Assembly (NCBI RefSeq): GCF_001552175.1
Contig: NZ_BCQR01000024.1
Span: forward strand, 1 to 64,000
Length of the DNA stretch: 64,000 nucleotides
DNA from: Actinomadura kijaniata NBRC 14229
GTDB lineage: Bacteria; Actinomycetota; Actinomycetes; Streptosporangiales; Streptosporangiaceae
Reading direction: 5' to 3'
Of the stretch, positions 39,532 to 51,275 are shown piece by piece. A model generated the notes under the pieces. That model was not told the DNA's origin. It saw only the letters and a list, made by a program, of their open reading frames with translations, and did not search any database. Position 1 is the stretch's first letter. Each line of letters begins with the position of its first letter. A program made the position numbers and the translations under genes.

Positions 39532-40698
39532 GTGCGGGAGTACCTGCTCACCATTCTGGTCGCCGCCCTCGTGGCCTACCTGCTGACCCCGGCCGTGCGG
39601 CGGTTCGCCGTGTGGTTCGGCGCGCAGGCCGCGCCGCGCGACCGCGACGTGCACGTCATCCCGACGCCCCGGCTGGGCGGGCTGGCGATGTTCGGCGGCA
39701 TGGTCGCGGCGCTGGTGGTCGCCACGGGGCTGCCGGAGATGCGCAAGGTGCTGGCCTCCGCTGACGTCAACGTCGGCAAGGCGCTGCTGCTGTCGGGCGG
39801 CCTGATCGTGCTGGTCGGCATCGCCGACGACCGCTGGGGCGTGGACGCCCTCACCAAGTTCGCCGGGCAGGTCGCCGCGGCGGGCATCCTGATCATGCAG
39901 GGCGTGCAGCTCTACGTGATCCCGATGCCCAACGGCGAGCCGCTGTCGCTGCCGCCCTCCTACGGCGTCCCGCTGACGGTGTTCGTGGTGGTCGCCACGA
40001 TCAACGCGGTGAACTTCATCGACGGCCTGGACGGCCTGGCCGCCGGGGTCGTCGGGATCGCCGCGCTGGCGCTGTTCTCCTACGCCTACCTGCTGTCGAA
40101 GTCCAACGGCCTGACCACGCTGGACGGCGCGACGCTGACCGCCGCGATCCTGGTCGGCATGTGCGCGGGCTTCCTGCCGCACAACTTCAACCCCGCCCGC
40201 ATCTTCATGGGCGACACCGGCTCGATGCTGATCGGGCTGCTGCTGAGCTCCTCCACGATCCTGCTCACCGGCAACTTCGACCCGACGCTGCTCGGCGAGT
40301 ACGGGCTGTTCCCGTTCTGGGTGCCGCTGCTGCTGGTCCCGGCCGTCGCGGCGGTGCCGTTCCTGGACATGCTGCTGGCGGTGTGGCGGCGCACCAACCA
40401 GGGGATGTCGCCGTTCGCGCCGGACAAGCTGCACCTGCACCACCGGCTGCTGGAGCTCGGCCACTCGCACCGCCGCGCCGTGCTGATCATGTACTTCTGG
40501 GTGTCGCTGCTGGCCGTCGGGCTGGTCGGCATAGCGGTGGTGCCCTCCACGACGCTGGTGGCGGGGGGCACCCTGACGGTCGGGGTGGTCGGGATGGTGC
40601 TGATGGTCGCGCTCCCGCGCATGGCGGCCCGCCGCACCGCGCCGGACGTGGCCCCCCGGCCCGTCCCCCCGGTGCCGCGCTCCCACGAACCGGTCTGA
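39532..40698 (+). CDS. Undecaprenyl/decaprenyl-phosphate GlcNAc-1-phosphate transferase (WecA/TagO type)
   Basis: 388 residues with about eleven membrane helices and the family motifs HVIPTPRLGGLAMF, VGIADDRWG, NAVNFIDGLDGLA, RIFMGDTGSM and LHLHHRLLELGHSH. It transfers sugar-1-phosphate from UDP-GlcNAc to a polyprenyl phosphate at the start of cell-wall glycopolymer (arabinogalactan/teichoic acid type) synthesis. GTG at 39532 is preceded by GGGGGAGG. In actinomycetes this gene usually lies just upstream of the atp operon, as here. Confidence 0.92.
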   Translation: MREYLLTILVAALVAYLLTPAVRRFAVWFGAQAAPRDRDVHVIPTPRLGGLAMFGGMVAALVVATGLPEMRKVLASADVNVGKALLLSGGLIVLVGIADDRWGVDALTKFAGQVAAAGILIMQGVQLYVIPMPNGEPLSLPPSYGVPLTVFVVVATINAVNFIDGLDGLAAGVVGIAALALFSYAYLLSKSNGLTTLDGATLTAAILVGMCAGFLPHNFNPARIFMGDTGSMLIGLLLSSSTILLTGNFDPTLLGEYGLFPFWVPLLLVPAVAAVPFLDMLLAVWRRTNQGMSPFAPDKLHLHHRLLELGHSHRRAVLIMYFWVSLLAVGLVGIAVVPSTTLVAGGTLTVGVVGMVLMVALPRMAARRTAPDVAPRPVPPVPRSHEPV

Positions 40699-40735
40699 GG
40701 ACCCCCGACCGGCGGGTAACCTCTTCGCCGTGTCC

Positions 40736-40767
40736 ACGGGCCGTAACGCGCGCGCGTCACGGCCCGT
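40736..40767 (+). terminator. Terminator before the atp operon
   Basis: ACGGGCCGT and ACGGCCCGT form a perfect 9-bp stem; the alternating GC loop (ACGCGCGCGCGT) can fold further. It lies 38 bp after the phosphotransferase gene. Confidence 0.65.
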
Positions 40768-40882
40768 TCTCCGGAACCCGTTCGTTGACCTGGGCTACAG
40801 TCCGTGATGCGAACCATGCCGGGCGGTGACGGTGACGGCGTGGATGGGGACGCGAGCCCCGTTCCCGTTACATCAAGGGTAA

Positions 40883-40913
40883 TTGCGGGCGTTCTGGACG
40901 CTTGTGATACCTT
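40883..40913 (+). promoter_or_regulatory. Candidate promoter for the atp operon (distal)
   Basis: TTGCGG (40883-40888), a 19-bp spacer and TACCTT (40908-40913) lie about 45 bp before the first gene of the atp operon. The spacer is slightly long. The surrounding lower-GC sequence supports a promoter region. Confidence 0.4.
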
Positions 40914-40958
40914 TCACTAGCAAGGGACGAACACTGAACGTGACCAGCCGGAGCCCAC

Positions 40959-41387
40959 ATGCATTCGACTGACGCCCGGATCCTCCGCGGCGCCGCGCTC
41001 CCCTCTGGTCTCGCCGGCATCGTGGCCCTCGTGGTCGGACTGGTGCTCGCGGGGTCCAAGGGGATGCTGGGTGCCGCGCTCGGCACGATCACCGTGCTCG
41101 CCTTCTTCACCATCAGCGTCGTCGCGGTGAGCTACGCCTCCAAGATCTCGCCGCAGATGATGTTCGCCGCCGCCGTGTTCAGCTACATCACCAAACTGCT
41201 GGTGATGTTCGCGCTGATCGCCGCGTTCAAGGACGCCACGGCCTGGAACCCCAAGGTGTTCGCCTACACCGTGATCGCGCTGACCCTCGTCTGGATCGGC
41301 GCCGAGATCCGCGCCTCGCTGAAGGTCAAGACGCTCTACGTCGACCCGGCCGAGGACGCCAAGACCACCGCCGACCGGAGCCCGTGA
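40959..41387 (+). CDS. atpI: Four-helix membrane protein at the head of the atp operon
   Basis: 142 residues with four hydrophobic segments in the layout of the small AtpI-type protein that begins many ATP synthase operons (GIVALVVGLVLAGSKGMLGA, then MMFAAAVFSYITKLLVMFAL). AtpI proteins help assemble the c-ring and may assist Mg2+ uptake; that role is from the family. A GGAG motif precedes the ATG. The family match is by position and topology more than by sequence. Confidence 0.65.
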   Translation: MHSTDARILRGAALPSGLAGIVALVVGLVLAGSKGMLGAALGTITVLAFFTISVVAVSYASKISPQMMFAAAVFSYITKLLVMFALIAAFKDATAWNPKVFAYTVIALTLVWIGAEIRASLKVKTLYVDPAEDAKTTADRSP

Positions 41388-41428
41388 TGACGGTCCGGTC
41401 ACGGAGGTCCGCAATGGACTACTCCAAT

Positions 41429-41458
41429 ATGACCATCAGGGGGGTGGCCTGCTATGGT
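41429..41458 (+). promoter_or_regulatory. Candidate promoter for atpZ-atpBEFHAGDC
   Basis: ATGACC (41429-41434), 18 bp, TATGGT (41453-41458) is a good match to the main sigma-factor consensus. Transcription would start a few bases before ATG 41469, leaving almost no leader. Confidence 0.5.
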
Positions 41459-41468
41459 CCGTCCTGCG

Positions 41469-41705
41469 ATGAGCGAGGAGGGGCACCGGCCCGACGATCC
41501 GGGGTCCGACGAGTCGGACCACCGAGGCTTCGCCAACGCCGCCTGGTCCATCCCCAGCTACATCCTCAGCGGGATGGCGGTCTACGGCGGCCTAGGCTGG
41601 CTGCTGGATCGCTGGCTGGGCACCTCGGCGCTGCTCCCCATCGGAGTTCTGGTGGGCCTTGCTCTAGCGCTCTACCTGGTCTACCACCGCTACGGTCGCT
41701 CCTGA
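41469..41705 (+). CDS. AtpZ/AtpI-family small membrane protein
   Basis: 78 residues from ATG 41469. An acidic N-terminus (SEEGHRPDDPGSDESD) is followed by two membrane helices with the family pattern YGGLGWLLDRWLGTSALLP. This is the ATPase_gene1 type found at the start of atp operons. An earlier in-frame ATG at 41454 overlaps the -10 box and is less likely. Confidence 0.75.
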   Translation: MSEEGHRPDDPGSDESDHRGFANAAWSIPSYILSGMAVYGGLGWLLDRWLGTSALLPIGVLVGLALALYLVYHRYGRS

Positions 41706-41817
41706 CGCGACGGGCGGAACGGACCGGCACCGACTTCGGAATGCCCCTGCGGCCCTCGGGCACGCATTCGATGTACCACCGACTGACCTGCAGAGTCACT
41801 GACGAAGGGACTGCCGC

Positions 41818-42621
41818 GTGAGCGCGCGACTCCTCGCCTCTGGGAGCGGAGATAAGTTCGAGGCCCCAGGTCTCCATATCTTCGACTGGAAGCCGATCTT
41901 CGAAGGTCAGGCGGGGCTGGCGTGGCTGACCAAGCCGACCCTCATCGTCATCCTGGCCGCGCTGGCCGTCATCCTGTTCGCCTGGCGCGCGTTCGGCAAC
42001 CCCAAGCTGGTGCCCCGCGGCGTCCAGAACGTCGGTGAGGTCGCCTACCTGCTGGTCCGCGACCAGGTCGCGCGGCCGATGCTGGGCAAGGACGGCGACA
42101 GGTGGATGCCGTTCCTGTTCTCGACGTTCTTCTTCGTCCTGTTCATGAACTACGCGGGCGTCATCCCGGTGCTGCAGCTCCCGGCGACCTCGCACATCGC
42201 CATCCCGATCGTGCTGGCGCTGGCCGTCTACGGAATGATGCTCTTCCTCGGCATCAAGCACCAGGGCCTGGTCGGCTACTTCAAGAACGTCATGTTCCCG
42301 CCCGGCCTGCCCAAGGCGCTGTACGTCATCCTCGCGCCGATCGAGTTCCTGTCGACGATTATTCTGCGGCCGTTCACGCATGCCGTCCGACTGTTCGCGA
42401 ACATGTTCGCGGGCCACCTGCTGATCGCGTTCTTCGCGACCGTCGCCTGGTGGTTCCTGGCCGAGAAGCTCACCCCGCTGGGTGCGGGTGTCGGCGTCGT
42501 CGGCTTCGTCATGACCATCGTCATGACCGCCTTTGAGATCTTCGTGCAGAGCCTGCAGGCCTTCATCTTCACCCTGCTGGCCGCGAGCTACATCAACAGC
42601 TCGCTGCACGCTGACCACTGA
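41818..42621 (+). CDS. atpB: ATP synthase F0 subunit a
   Basis: 267 residues with five to six membrane helices. The essential proton-channel arginine is in VRLFANMFAGHLL. Other conserved parts are FLFSTFFFVLFMNYAGVIP and a C-terminal FVQSLQAFIFTLLAASYI helix. GTG start. It forms the half-channels next to the c-ring. Confidence 0.95.
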   Translation: MSARLLASGSGDKFEAPGLHIFDWKPIFEGQAGLAWLTKPTLIVILAALAVILFAWRAFGNPKLVPRGVQNVGEVAYLLVRDQVARPMLGKDGDRWMPFLFSTFFFVLFMNYAGVIPVLQLPATSHIAIPIVLALAVYGMMLFLGIKHQGLVGYFKNVMFPPGLPKALYVILAPIEFLSTIILRPFTHAVRLFANMFAGHLLIAFFATVAWWFLAEKLTPLGAGVGVVGFVMTIVMTAFEIFVQSLQAFIFTLLAASYINSSLHADH

Positions 42622-42681
42622 TAGACCAACCACACCCGCTAGCAACCCTCCGGTGGGAAGAACGCCCCACCGGTCGAGTGA

Positions 42682-42921
<240 letters not shown>

Positions 42922-42961
42922 CCGACTCCTTCCCACTACATAAGAGGAAGGCGGAACCCTC

Positions 42962-43534
42962 ATGACGAACCTGCTGGCCGCGTCCGTCGCGGCCCAGGAG
43001 GGGCAGCAGCACTACAGCCCGCTGGCCCCGGAGCCGGCCGAGCTGGTCGTCGGCACGCTCGCGTTCCTGATCGTGCTGGCGCTGGTCGGCTGGAAGCTCG
43101 TTCCGGCGATCCGCAAGACGCTGGAGGAGCGCACCGAGGCCATCGAGGGCGGTCTCAAGAAGGCCGAGGACGCCCAGGCAGAGGCGCAGGCGCTGCTCGC
43201 CAAGTACAACGAGCAGCTCAAGGAGGCCCGGCACGAGGCCTCCCGCCTGCGCGAGGAGGCCCGCGAGCAGGGCGCTGCGATCATCGCTGAGATGAAGGAG
43301 CAGGCCCAGGCCGAGGCCCGGCGCATCACCGAGGCCGCGCAGGCGCAGATCGAGGCCGAGCGGCAGCAGGCGCTGCAGTCGCTGCGCGCCGAGATCGGCG
43401 CGCTGTCGGTCGAGCTGGCCGGCCGTGTGGTCGGCGAGTCCCTGGAGGACAGCGCCCGCCAGAGCCGCGTCGTCGACCGGTTCCTCGAGGAACTCGAGGA
43501 GCGCGCTCGTACGCAGGAGCAGATCACATCATGA
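42962..43534 (+). CDS. atpF: ATP synthase F0 subunit b
   Basis: 190 residues. One membrane helix (near 23-43, VVGTLAFLIVLALVGWKLVP) is followed by a long charged coiled coil (KKAEDAQAEAQALLAKYNEQ and beyond) forming the peripheral stalk. The stop overlaps the atpH start (ATGA). Confidence 0.94.
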   Translation: MTNLLAASVAAQEGQQHYSPLAPEPAELVVGTLAFLIVLALVGWKLVPAIRKTLEERTEAIEGGLKKAEDAQAEAQALLAKYNEQLKEARHEASRLREEAREQGAAIIAEMKEQAQAEARRITEAAQAQIEAERQQALQSLRAEIGALSVELAGRVVGESLEDSARQSRVVDRFLEELEERARTQEQITS

Positions 43535-44349
43535 CCATCACGGGAGCGGTGAGCAGGGCGTCGCTGGCCGAGGCCAGGGAACGGCTGGAGGCGGTCCTTC
43601 CGCAGGCCGACCTGGACACGCTGGGCGGCGACCTGTTCGCGGTGCTGCACCTGATCGACCGCGAGCACGGCCTGCGACGGGCGGTCTCCGACCCGTCCCG
43701 GGACGGCGCCGACAAGGCGCGGCTCGTCCAGGTCCTGCTCGAGGGCAAGGTCTCGCCGGCCGCTCTCGAGCTGGTCGCCGACGTCGTGCGGCTGCGCTGG
43801 TCCAAGCCGTCGGAGCTGGCGGACGCGGTGGAGGTCCTCGCGGTCACCGCCGAGTCCGCGCGCGCCGAGGGGCAGGGCCGGCTGGACGACCTGGAGGACG
43901 AGCTGTTCCGGTTCTCCCGGGTCGTCGAGGGCGAGCCGCAGCTGCGCGGCGCGCTGTCGGGCCCGGGCCTGCCGGACGAGCGCAAGCTGGGGCTGGTGAC
44001 CGAGCTGCTGGAGGGCAAGGTCACCCCGTCGGCGCTCACGCTGATCACCGAGCTGGCGCTCCGTCCGCGAGGACGTAGCCTGGAAGGTGGGCTCGCCGAG
44101 TACGGCCGTCTGGTGGCCCAGCGCCGCCAGCGCCTGGTCGCGCTCGTACGCACCCCGGTGGAACTGAGCGAGCAGCAGCGCACCCGGCTGGCCGCGGTGC
44201 TCGCCGCGGCCTACGGGCACGAAGTACACCTGAACATCGAGCTCGACCCCAGCACGATCGGCGGCCTGTCGATCCAGATCGGGGACGAGATCATCGACGG
44301 CACGATCGCCGGACGGCTGGACGACGTCCGCCGGCGGCTCGCGAGCTGA
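43531..44349 (+). CDS. atpH: ATP synthase F1 subunit delta
   Basis: 272 residues, the long actinobacterial delta form. The C-terminal region carries the conserved RTPVELSEQQRTRLAAVLAA and IGGLSIQIGDEIIDGTIAGR. It links the b stalk to the alpha/beta head. It overlaps atpF by four bases. Confidence 0.94.
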   Translation: MTITGAVSRASLAEARERLEAVLPQADLDTLGGDLFAVLHLIDREHGLRRAVSDPSRDGADKARLVQVLLEGKVSPAALELVADVVRLRWSKPSELADAVEVLAVTAESARAEGQGRLDDLEDELFRFSRVVEGEPQLRGALSGPGLPDERKLGLVTELLEGKVTPSALTLITELALRPRGRSLEGGLAEYGRLVAQRRQRLVALVRTPVELSEQQRTRLAAVLAAAYGHEVHLNIELDPSTIGGLSIQIGDEIIDGTIAGRLDDVRRRLAS

Positions 44350-44391
44350 CCAAGCTGACGAGCTGACCCCAAAGGGAGCAAGAGAGGAATC

Positions 44392-46029
44392 ATGGCGGAG
44401 CTGACGATCCGTCCGGACGAGATCCGGAACGCGCTGGAGCGCTTCGTCCAGTCGTACGAGCCTGAGGCCGCCGCGCGCGATGAGGTCGGCACCGTTGTCG
44501 ATTCCGGCGACGGTATCGCCCACGTCGAGGGCCTGCCCTCCGCGATGGCCAACGAACTCCTGGAGTTCGAGGACGGCACCCGTGGCCTGGCTCTGAACCT
44601 GGACGTGCGTGAGATCGGCGCTGTTGTCCTGGGTGACTTCAGCAAGATCGAGGAGGGCCAGAAGGTCCGCCGGACCGGCGAGGTCCTCTCGGTCCCGGTC
44701 GGCGACGGCTTCCTCGGCCGCGTCGTGGACGCGCTGGGCAACCCGCTGGACGGCAAGGGCGCCATCGAGGCGACCGAGCGTCGTGCGCTGGAACTGCAGG
44801 CCCCGACCGTCGTGCAGCGGCAGTCGGTCAAGGAGCCGCTGCAGACCGGCATCAAGGCCATCGACTCGATGACGCCGATCGGCCGTGGCCAGCGCCAGCT
44901 CATCATCGGTGACCGGCAGACCGGCAAGACCACGGTCTGCATCGACACCATCCTGAACCAGAAGGAAGCCTGGGAGACCGGCGACCCCAAGCAGCAGGTG
45001 CGCTGCATCTACGTCGCGATCGGCCAGAAGGGCTCCACGATCGCGAACGTGCGCCGCCAGCTGGAGGAGGCCGGCGCGCTGGAGTACACCACGATCGTGG
45101 CGGCCCCGGCGTCCGAGCCCGCGGGCTTCAAGTACATCGCCCCCTACACCGGGTCGGCGATCGGCCAGCACTGGATGTACCAGGGCAAGCACGTCCTGAT
45201 CGTCTTCGACGACCTGTCCAAGCAGGCCGAGGCCTACCGCGCGGTGTCGCTGCTGCTGCGCCGCCCGCCGGGCCGTGAGGCGTACCCCGGTGACGTCTTC
45301 TACCTGCACTCGCGTCTGCTGGAGCGCTGCGCGAAGCTGTCGGACGACATGGGCGGCGGCTCGATGACCGGCCTGCCGATCATCGAGACCAAGGGCAACG
45401 ACGTCTCGGCGTTCATCCCGACCAACGTCATCTCGATCACCGACGGCCAGTGCTTCCTGGAGACGGACCTGTTCAACCAGGGCGTCCGGCCGGCCATCAA
45501 CGTCGGTATCTCGGTGTCCCGAGTCGGCGGTTCGGCGCAGATCAAGGCGATGCGCAAGGTCGCCGGCACCCTGCGTCTGTCCCTGTCGCAGTTCCGTGAC
45601 CTGGAGGCCTTCGCGGCCTTCGCCTCCGACCTGGACGCGGCCTCCCGCGCCCAGCTGGAGCGCGGCGCCCGCCTGGTCGAGCTGCTCAAGCAGCCGCAGG
45701 GCTCGCCGTTCCCGGTCGAGGAGGAGGTCGTCTCGGTGTGGGCCGGCACCTCCGGCGAGCTGGACGACGTCCCGGTCGGTGACATCGCCCGCTTCGAGCG
45801 CGAGTTCCTGGACTACCTGAAGCGCCAGCACTCGGGGCTGCTGCCGGGCATCCGCGAGACCGGCCAGCTCACCGACGACGGTCTGACCACCCTCAAGGAC
45901 GCCATCACGGGGTTCAAGAAGGGCTTCGAGACCAGCGAGGGCAAGCTGCTGGGCGAGGACGAGTCGGTCGAGCCCATCGCCGACGAGGACGTCCAGCAGG
46001 AGACGATCACCCGCGTCAAGAAGGACTGA
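44392..46029 (+). CDS. atpA: ATP synthase F1 subunit alpha
   Basis: 545 residues. Non-catalytic nucleotide site with P-loop GDRQTGKTT (near 172-180), the family signature around [17 protein letters not shown], and a conserved N-terminus binding delta. The ATG is preceded by GGGAG and AGAGAGGA. Confidence 0.97.
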   Translation: MAELTIRPDEIRNALERFVQSYEPEAAARDEVGTVVDSGDGIAHVEGLPSAMANELLEFEDGTRGLALNLDVREIGAVVLGDFSKIEEGQKVRRTGEVLSVPVGDGFLGRVVDALGNPLDGKGAIEATERRALELQAPTVVQRQSVKEPLQTGIKAIDSMTPIGRGQRQLIIGDRQTGKTTVCIDTILNQKEAWETGDPKQQVRCIYVAIGQKGSTIANVRRQLEEAGALEYTTIVAAPASEPAGFKYIAPYTGSAIGQHWMYQGKHVLIVFDDLSKQAEAYRAVSLLLRRPPGREAYPGDVFYLHSRLLERCAKLSDDMGGGSMTGLPIIETKGNDVSAFIPTNVISITDGQCFLETDLFNQGVRPAINVGISVSRVGGSAQIKAMRKVAGTLRLSLSQFRDLEAFAAFASDLDAASRAQLERGARLVELLKQPQGSPFPVEEEVVSVWAGTSGELDDVPVGDIARFEREFLDYLKRQHSGLLPGIRETGQLTDDGLTTLKDAITGFKKGFETSEGKLLGEDESVEPIADEDVQQETITRVKKD

Positions 46030-46034
46030 CCTAG

Positions 46035-48376
<2,342 letters not shown>

Positions 48377-48384
48377 TCCGCTCC

Positions 48385-48428
48385 GGAGGGACCGGCCCGC
48401 CGCCGACGGGCGCCGGTCCGGTCCCTCC
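48385..48428 (+). other. Hairpin between atpD and atpC
   Basis: GGAGGGACCGG and CCGGTCCCTCC form a perfect 11-bp stem with a 22-base GC-rich loop inside the 81-bp gap. It sits within an operon, so it may reduce read-through or protect the upstream message and so lower epsilon relative to beta. The gap then gives atpC its own ribosome-binding site (GGAGG). Confidence 0.6.
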
Positions 48429-48457
48429 GGTCCGCTCCAGAATCCGGAGGAACGAAC

Positions 48458-48838
48458 GTGGCAACCCTGAAGGTCGGCCTGGTCTCGCCCGAGCGCGAGG
48501 TCTGGTCCGGCGAGGCCAGGATGGTGGTCGCGCAGACCGTCGAGGGCCAGCTCGGCATCATGCCGGGCCACGCCCCGGTGCTGGGCGTGCTGCTGGACGG
48601 CAGCGAGGTGAAGATCGAGCCCGCCGACGGCGGCGAGTGGATCACCGCGGCGGTCGGCAGCGGCTTCTTCTCCGTGGCCGACAACGAGGTGTCGGTGCTG
48701 GCCGAGCAGGCCGAGCTGGGCACCGAGGTGGACCGCGAGCACGCCCGCCAGGCGCTGTCGCGGGCCCAGTCCGAGAACGACACCGTCGGCGAGCGGCGGG
48801 CGCGGGCGCGCCTGCGCGCGGCCGGCGCGGAGGCGTGA
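48458..48838 (+). CDS. atpC: ATP synthase F1 subunit epsilon
   Basis: 126 residues. N-terminal beta sandwich (LVSPEREVWSGEARMVVAQT, then GQLGIMPGHAPVLG) and a C-terminal helix pair. It regulates ATPase activity. GTG start, GGAGG about 8 bases upstream. Confidence 0.95.
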   Translation: MATLKVGLVSPEREVWSGEARMVVAQTVEGQLGIMPGHAPVLGVLLDGSEVKIEPADGGEWITAAVGSGFFSVADNEVSVLAEQAELGTEVDREHARQALSRAQSENDTVGERRARARLRAAGAEA

Positions 48839-49037
48839 CCCGAGAGGGGACAGCGCCCCGCGAGGGGCGACGCCTCCCCGGTCCGGTGCGTCCCGCCCAC
48901 CCGGCGGGACCGCTCGGGCCGGACCGAAGCTTCGACCGTGACCGGCGGGCCGCACGGCCCGCCGTCGCGCTCTTCGTGGAACGCGCGCGGTGCGCCTCAC
49001 CCGGGGCGCCGCGCGCAGGCGAGAACGGCGGGGGGAC

Positions 49038-49517
49038 GTGACCGGGCAACTGGCTCTGGACGCCGGCGTGGTGCTGGCCGGTGTCGTGCTGCTGGTCGCG
49101 TTCCTGTTCGCCCTGATGTCGCTGCGCCGCTGGCTGCTGGTACGCGGCGGCGGCGCGGTCGAGTGCAGCCTGCGGACGCTCCCGTCGCCCGGCGGGTCCG
49201 GCGAGGAGTCCGGCCCGTGGCGGCTGGGCATCGGCCGCTACAAGGGCGACGTGCTCCAGTGGCACCGCGTGTTCGGTTTCCGTGGCAGACCCCGGCAGGT
49301 GATCCACCGCCGGGGTCTTGTCGTGGCGGGGCGGCGTGAGCCGGATCCCGCCGAGGCCGAGGGGCTGCTGCCCGAGGTCAGCATCATCGAGGTCCGCGAC
49401 GGCGACGCCGCCATGGAGCTGGCGATGGGCTCGGCGGCGCTGACGGGCTTCCTGTCGTGGCTGGAGGCCGCGCCGCCCGGTTTCCCGGTGGACGTCCCCA
49501 CCGAGGGCCTGGACTGA
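49038..49517 (+). CDS. DUF2550 domain protein
   Basis: 159 residues with one N-terminal membrane helix (VLAGVVLLVAFLFALMSLRR) and a cytoplasmic domain (VECSLRTLPS, WRLGIGRYKGDVLQWHRVFG). The gene following atpC in actinobacteria is typically of this family. GTG 49038 is chosen because GGGGGG lies a few bases before it and the helix follows at once. The function is unknown. Confidence 0.8.
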   Translation: MTGQLALDAGVVLAGVVLLVAFLFALMSLRRWLLVRGGGAVECSLRTLPSPGGSGEESGPWRLGIGRYKGDVLQWHRVFGFRGRPRQVIHRRGLVVAGRREPDPAEAEGLLPEVSIIEVRDGDAAMELAMGSAALTGFLSWLEAAPPGFPVDVPTEGLD

Positions 49518-49689
49518 GGGTTCCGGTTCCCCCTACCGAACCGGTCACGAAAAGGTCTCAGCGAGGTCGCGGACCTTGTAGCGAATCGGTCATCAACGCT
49601 TTGATCGGCGCATCCTGTGCAACTTCATGCTGCATCACCCCGCTTCCGCTCCATCACTCTGTTCTCCCCCCGATCGACAGGAGTGCACG
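49518..49689. other. Intergenic region before the peptidase array
   Basis: 172 bp hold a weak hairpin (CCGGTT 49523-49528 / AACCGG 49539-49544), an inverted repeat ATCAA-CGCT-TTGAT near 49592, and lower GC than the flanks. It probably contains the end of the atp transcript and the promoter of the first peptidase gene. No exact promoter could be assigned. Confidence 0.4.
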
Positions 49690-51186
49690 TTGCGCAAGCT
49701 CGCCATCGGAGCCGCCGCCGTGCTGGCCGCCACCCTGGTGACGGTCCCGCCGGCCGAGGCCGCGCCCGATCTGGCCTCGCTGGTCACGCTCAAGGACGTC
49801 CGTAAGCACCTGCAGAGCCTGCAGACCATCTCCGACTACAACGGCGGCAGCCGGGCCGTCGAGACGCCGGGTTACGAGATCTCGGTGAAGTACGTGGTCA
49901 GCCAGCTCAAGAAGGCCGGCTTCACGCCCACGGTGCAGCCGTTCTCCTACACCTCCGTGGAGGAGAAGACCCCCACCGTCCTGGCGCAGACCGCGCCGGA
50001 CCAGGCCGCCTACAAGCTCGGCACCGACTTCACGCTGTCCGGTGAGACGGGCAACGGCGACGTCAACACCTCCGTGACCGCCGTGGACGTGCCCGCGCCG
50101 GGCCAGGTCGGCGACGCCGGCTGCGAGGCGGCCGACTTCGCCGGTTTCCCCCAGGGCAACATCGCGCTGATCCAACGCGGCGCCTGCCCGTTCGAGCAGA
50201 AGTTCAACAACGCCAAGGCCGCCGGCGCCTCGGCCGTGGTGTTCTACAACCGCCCCGACGAGCCGGGCCTGCTCAACCCGCTGCTGAACGGCAAGCGCGA
50301 CATCCCGGTGGCGTTCGCGACCCGTGAGCTGGGCGGCGAGCTGGCGAAGCTGGCCCAGGCGGGCGGCCTGAAGCTGCGGCTGAAGGTGGACCTGGCCGAG
50401 GTCACCAAGAAGAGCACCAACGTGATCGCCGAGACCAAGTGGGGCCGCTCCGACAACGTGGTGGTCGTCGGCGCGCACCTGGACGGCGTCCACGAGGGTC
50501 CGGGCATCAACGACAACGGCACCGGCTCGGCCGCGATCCTCGCCGCCGCGCAGAAGATCCACAAGCTGGGCAAGAAGCAGATCCGCAACAAGGTCCGCTT
50601 CGCCTGGTGGGGCGCCGAGGAGGAGGGCCTGCGGGGCTCCACGGCCTACGTGGCGGGCCTGTCCGCCGAGGAGCGGGCCAAGATCGCGCTGAACCTGAAC
50701 TTCGACATGCTGGGCTCGATCAACGGCATCCGCGGCATCTACGACGGCGACAACTCCAGCGGGCAGAACCCGACGGTGCCGCCGGTGGGCTCGGGCGCGA
50801 TCGAGAAGACGTTCGCCGACTACTACGCCAAGCGCAAGCTGCCCACGATCGAGACCGAGTTCAGCGGCCGCTCCGACTACGGGCCGTTCATCGAGGTCGG
50901 CATCCCGGCGGGCGGCCTGTTCTCCGGCGCCGAAGTGATCAAGACGCCGGAGCAGGCGAAGCTGTTCGGCGGCACCGCGGGCCAGCCGTACGACCCGTGC
51001 TACCACCAGGCCTGCGACACCATCAAGAACATCGACTGGAAGCTGCTGGACACGCACGCCGACGGTGTCGCGTTCGCGACCCAGGCGTTCGCCAAGAGCA
51101 CTTTGCCCGTCAATGGCGAGACACGACGCGTCCGGAGCCTGCGCGGCCCGGCGATGCAGTACAAGGGAGACCGCGCGGTCTACTGA
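49690..51186 (+). CDS. Secreted M28 zinc metallopeptidase with PA domain (copy 1)
   Basis: 498 residues from TTG 49690. Signal peptide (residues 1-25, ending AEA), a PA-domain insertion (about 115-235, IALIQRGACPFEQKFNNAKA), then the M28 catalytic domain. Zinc and catalytic residues: His263 (VGAHLDG), Asp275 (GINDNG), Glu310 and Glu311 (WWGAEEEG), Asp339 (FDMLGS) and His439 (CYHQACDT). It resembles Streptomyces griseus-type aminopeptidases. AGGAG lies 6 bases before the TTG. First of four tandem paralogs; each has its own terminator. Confidence 0.92.
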   Translation: MRKLAIGAAAVLAATLVTVPPAEAAPDLASLVTLKDVRKHLQSLQTISDYNGGSRAVETPGYEISVKYVVSQLKKAGFTPTVQPFSYTSVEEKTPTVLAQTAPDQAAYKLGTDFTLSGETGNGDVNTSVTAVDVPAPGQVGDAGCEAADFAGFPQGNIALIQRGACPFEQKFNNAKAAGASAVVFYNRPDEPGLLNPLLNGKRDIPVAFATRELGGELAKLAQAGGLKLRLKVDLAEVTKKSTNVIAETKWGRSDNVVVVGAHLDGVHEGPGINDNGTGSAAILAAAQKIHKLGKKQIRNKVRFAWWGAEEEGLRGSTAYVAGLSAEERAKIALNLNFDMLGSINGIRGIYDGDNSSGQNPTVPPVGSGAIEKTFADYYAKRKLPTIETEFSGRSDYGPFIEVGIPAGGLFSGAEVIKTPEQAKLFGGTAGQPYDPCYHQACDTIKNIDWKLLDTHADGVAFATQAFAKSTLPVNGETRRVRSLRGPAMQYKGDRAVY

Positions 51187-51210
51187 CCGCCGTCGTCTCC
51201 GCGATGACGA

Positions 51211-51239
51211 GGGCCGCGTCCGGGAACGGACGCGGCCCT
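51211..51239 (+). terminator. Terminator after peptidase copy 1
   Basis: GGGCCGCGTCC and GGACGCGGCCC form a perfect 11-bp stem with a 6-base loop, followed by TT, 25 bp after the stop codon. Confidence 0.75.
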
Positions 51240-51275
51240 TCGCCGTCCGTCGCGCCGATCTGACAGGAGCGCGTG

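Noticed and set aside
41384..41821. A 145-codon frame that overlaps atpI by ATGA and reaches the atpB start
   Set aside because: It is the wrong frame over the atpZ-type gene, whose frame has clear membrane helices and a family motif.
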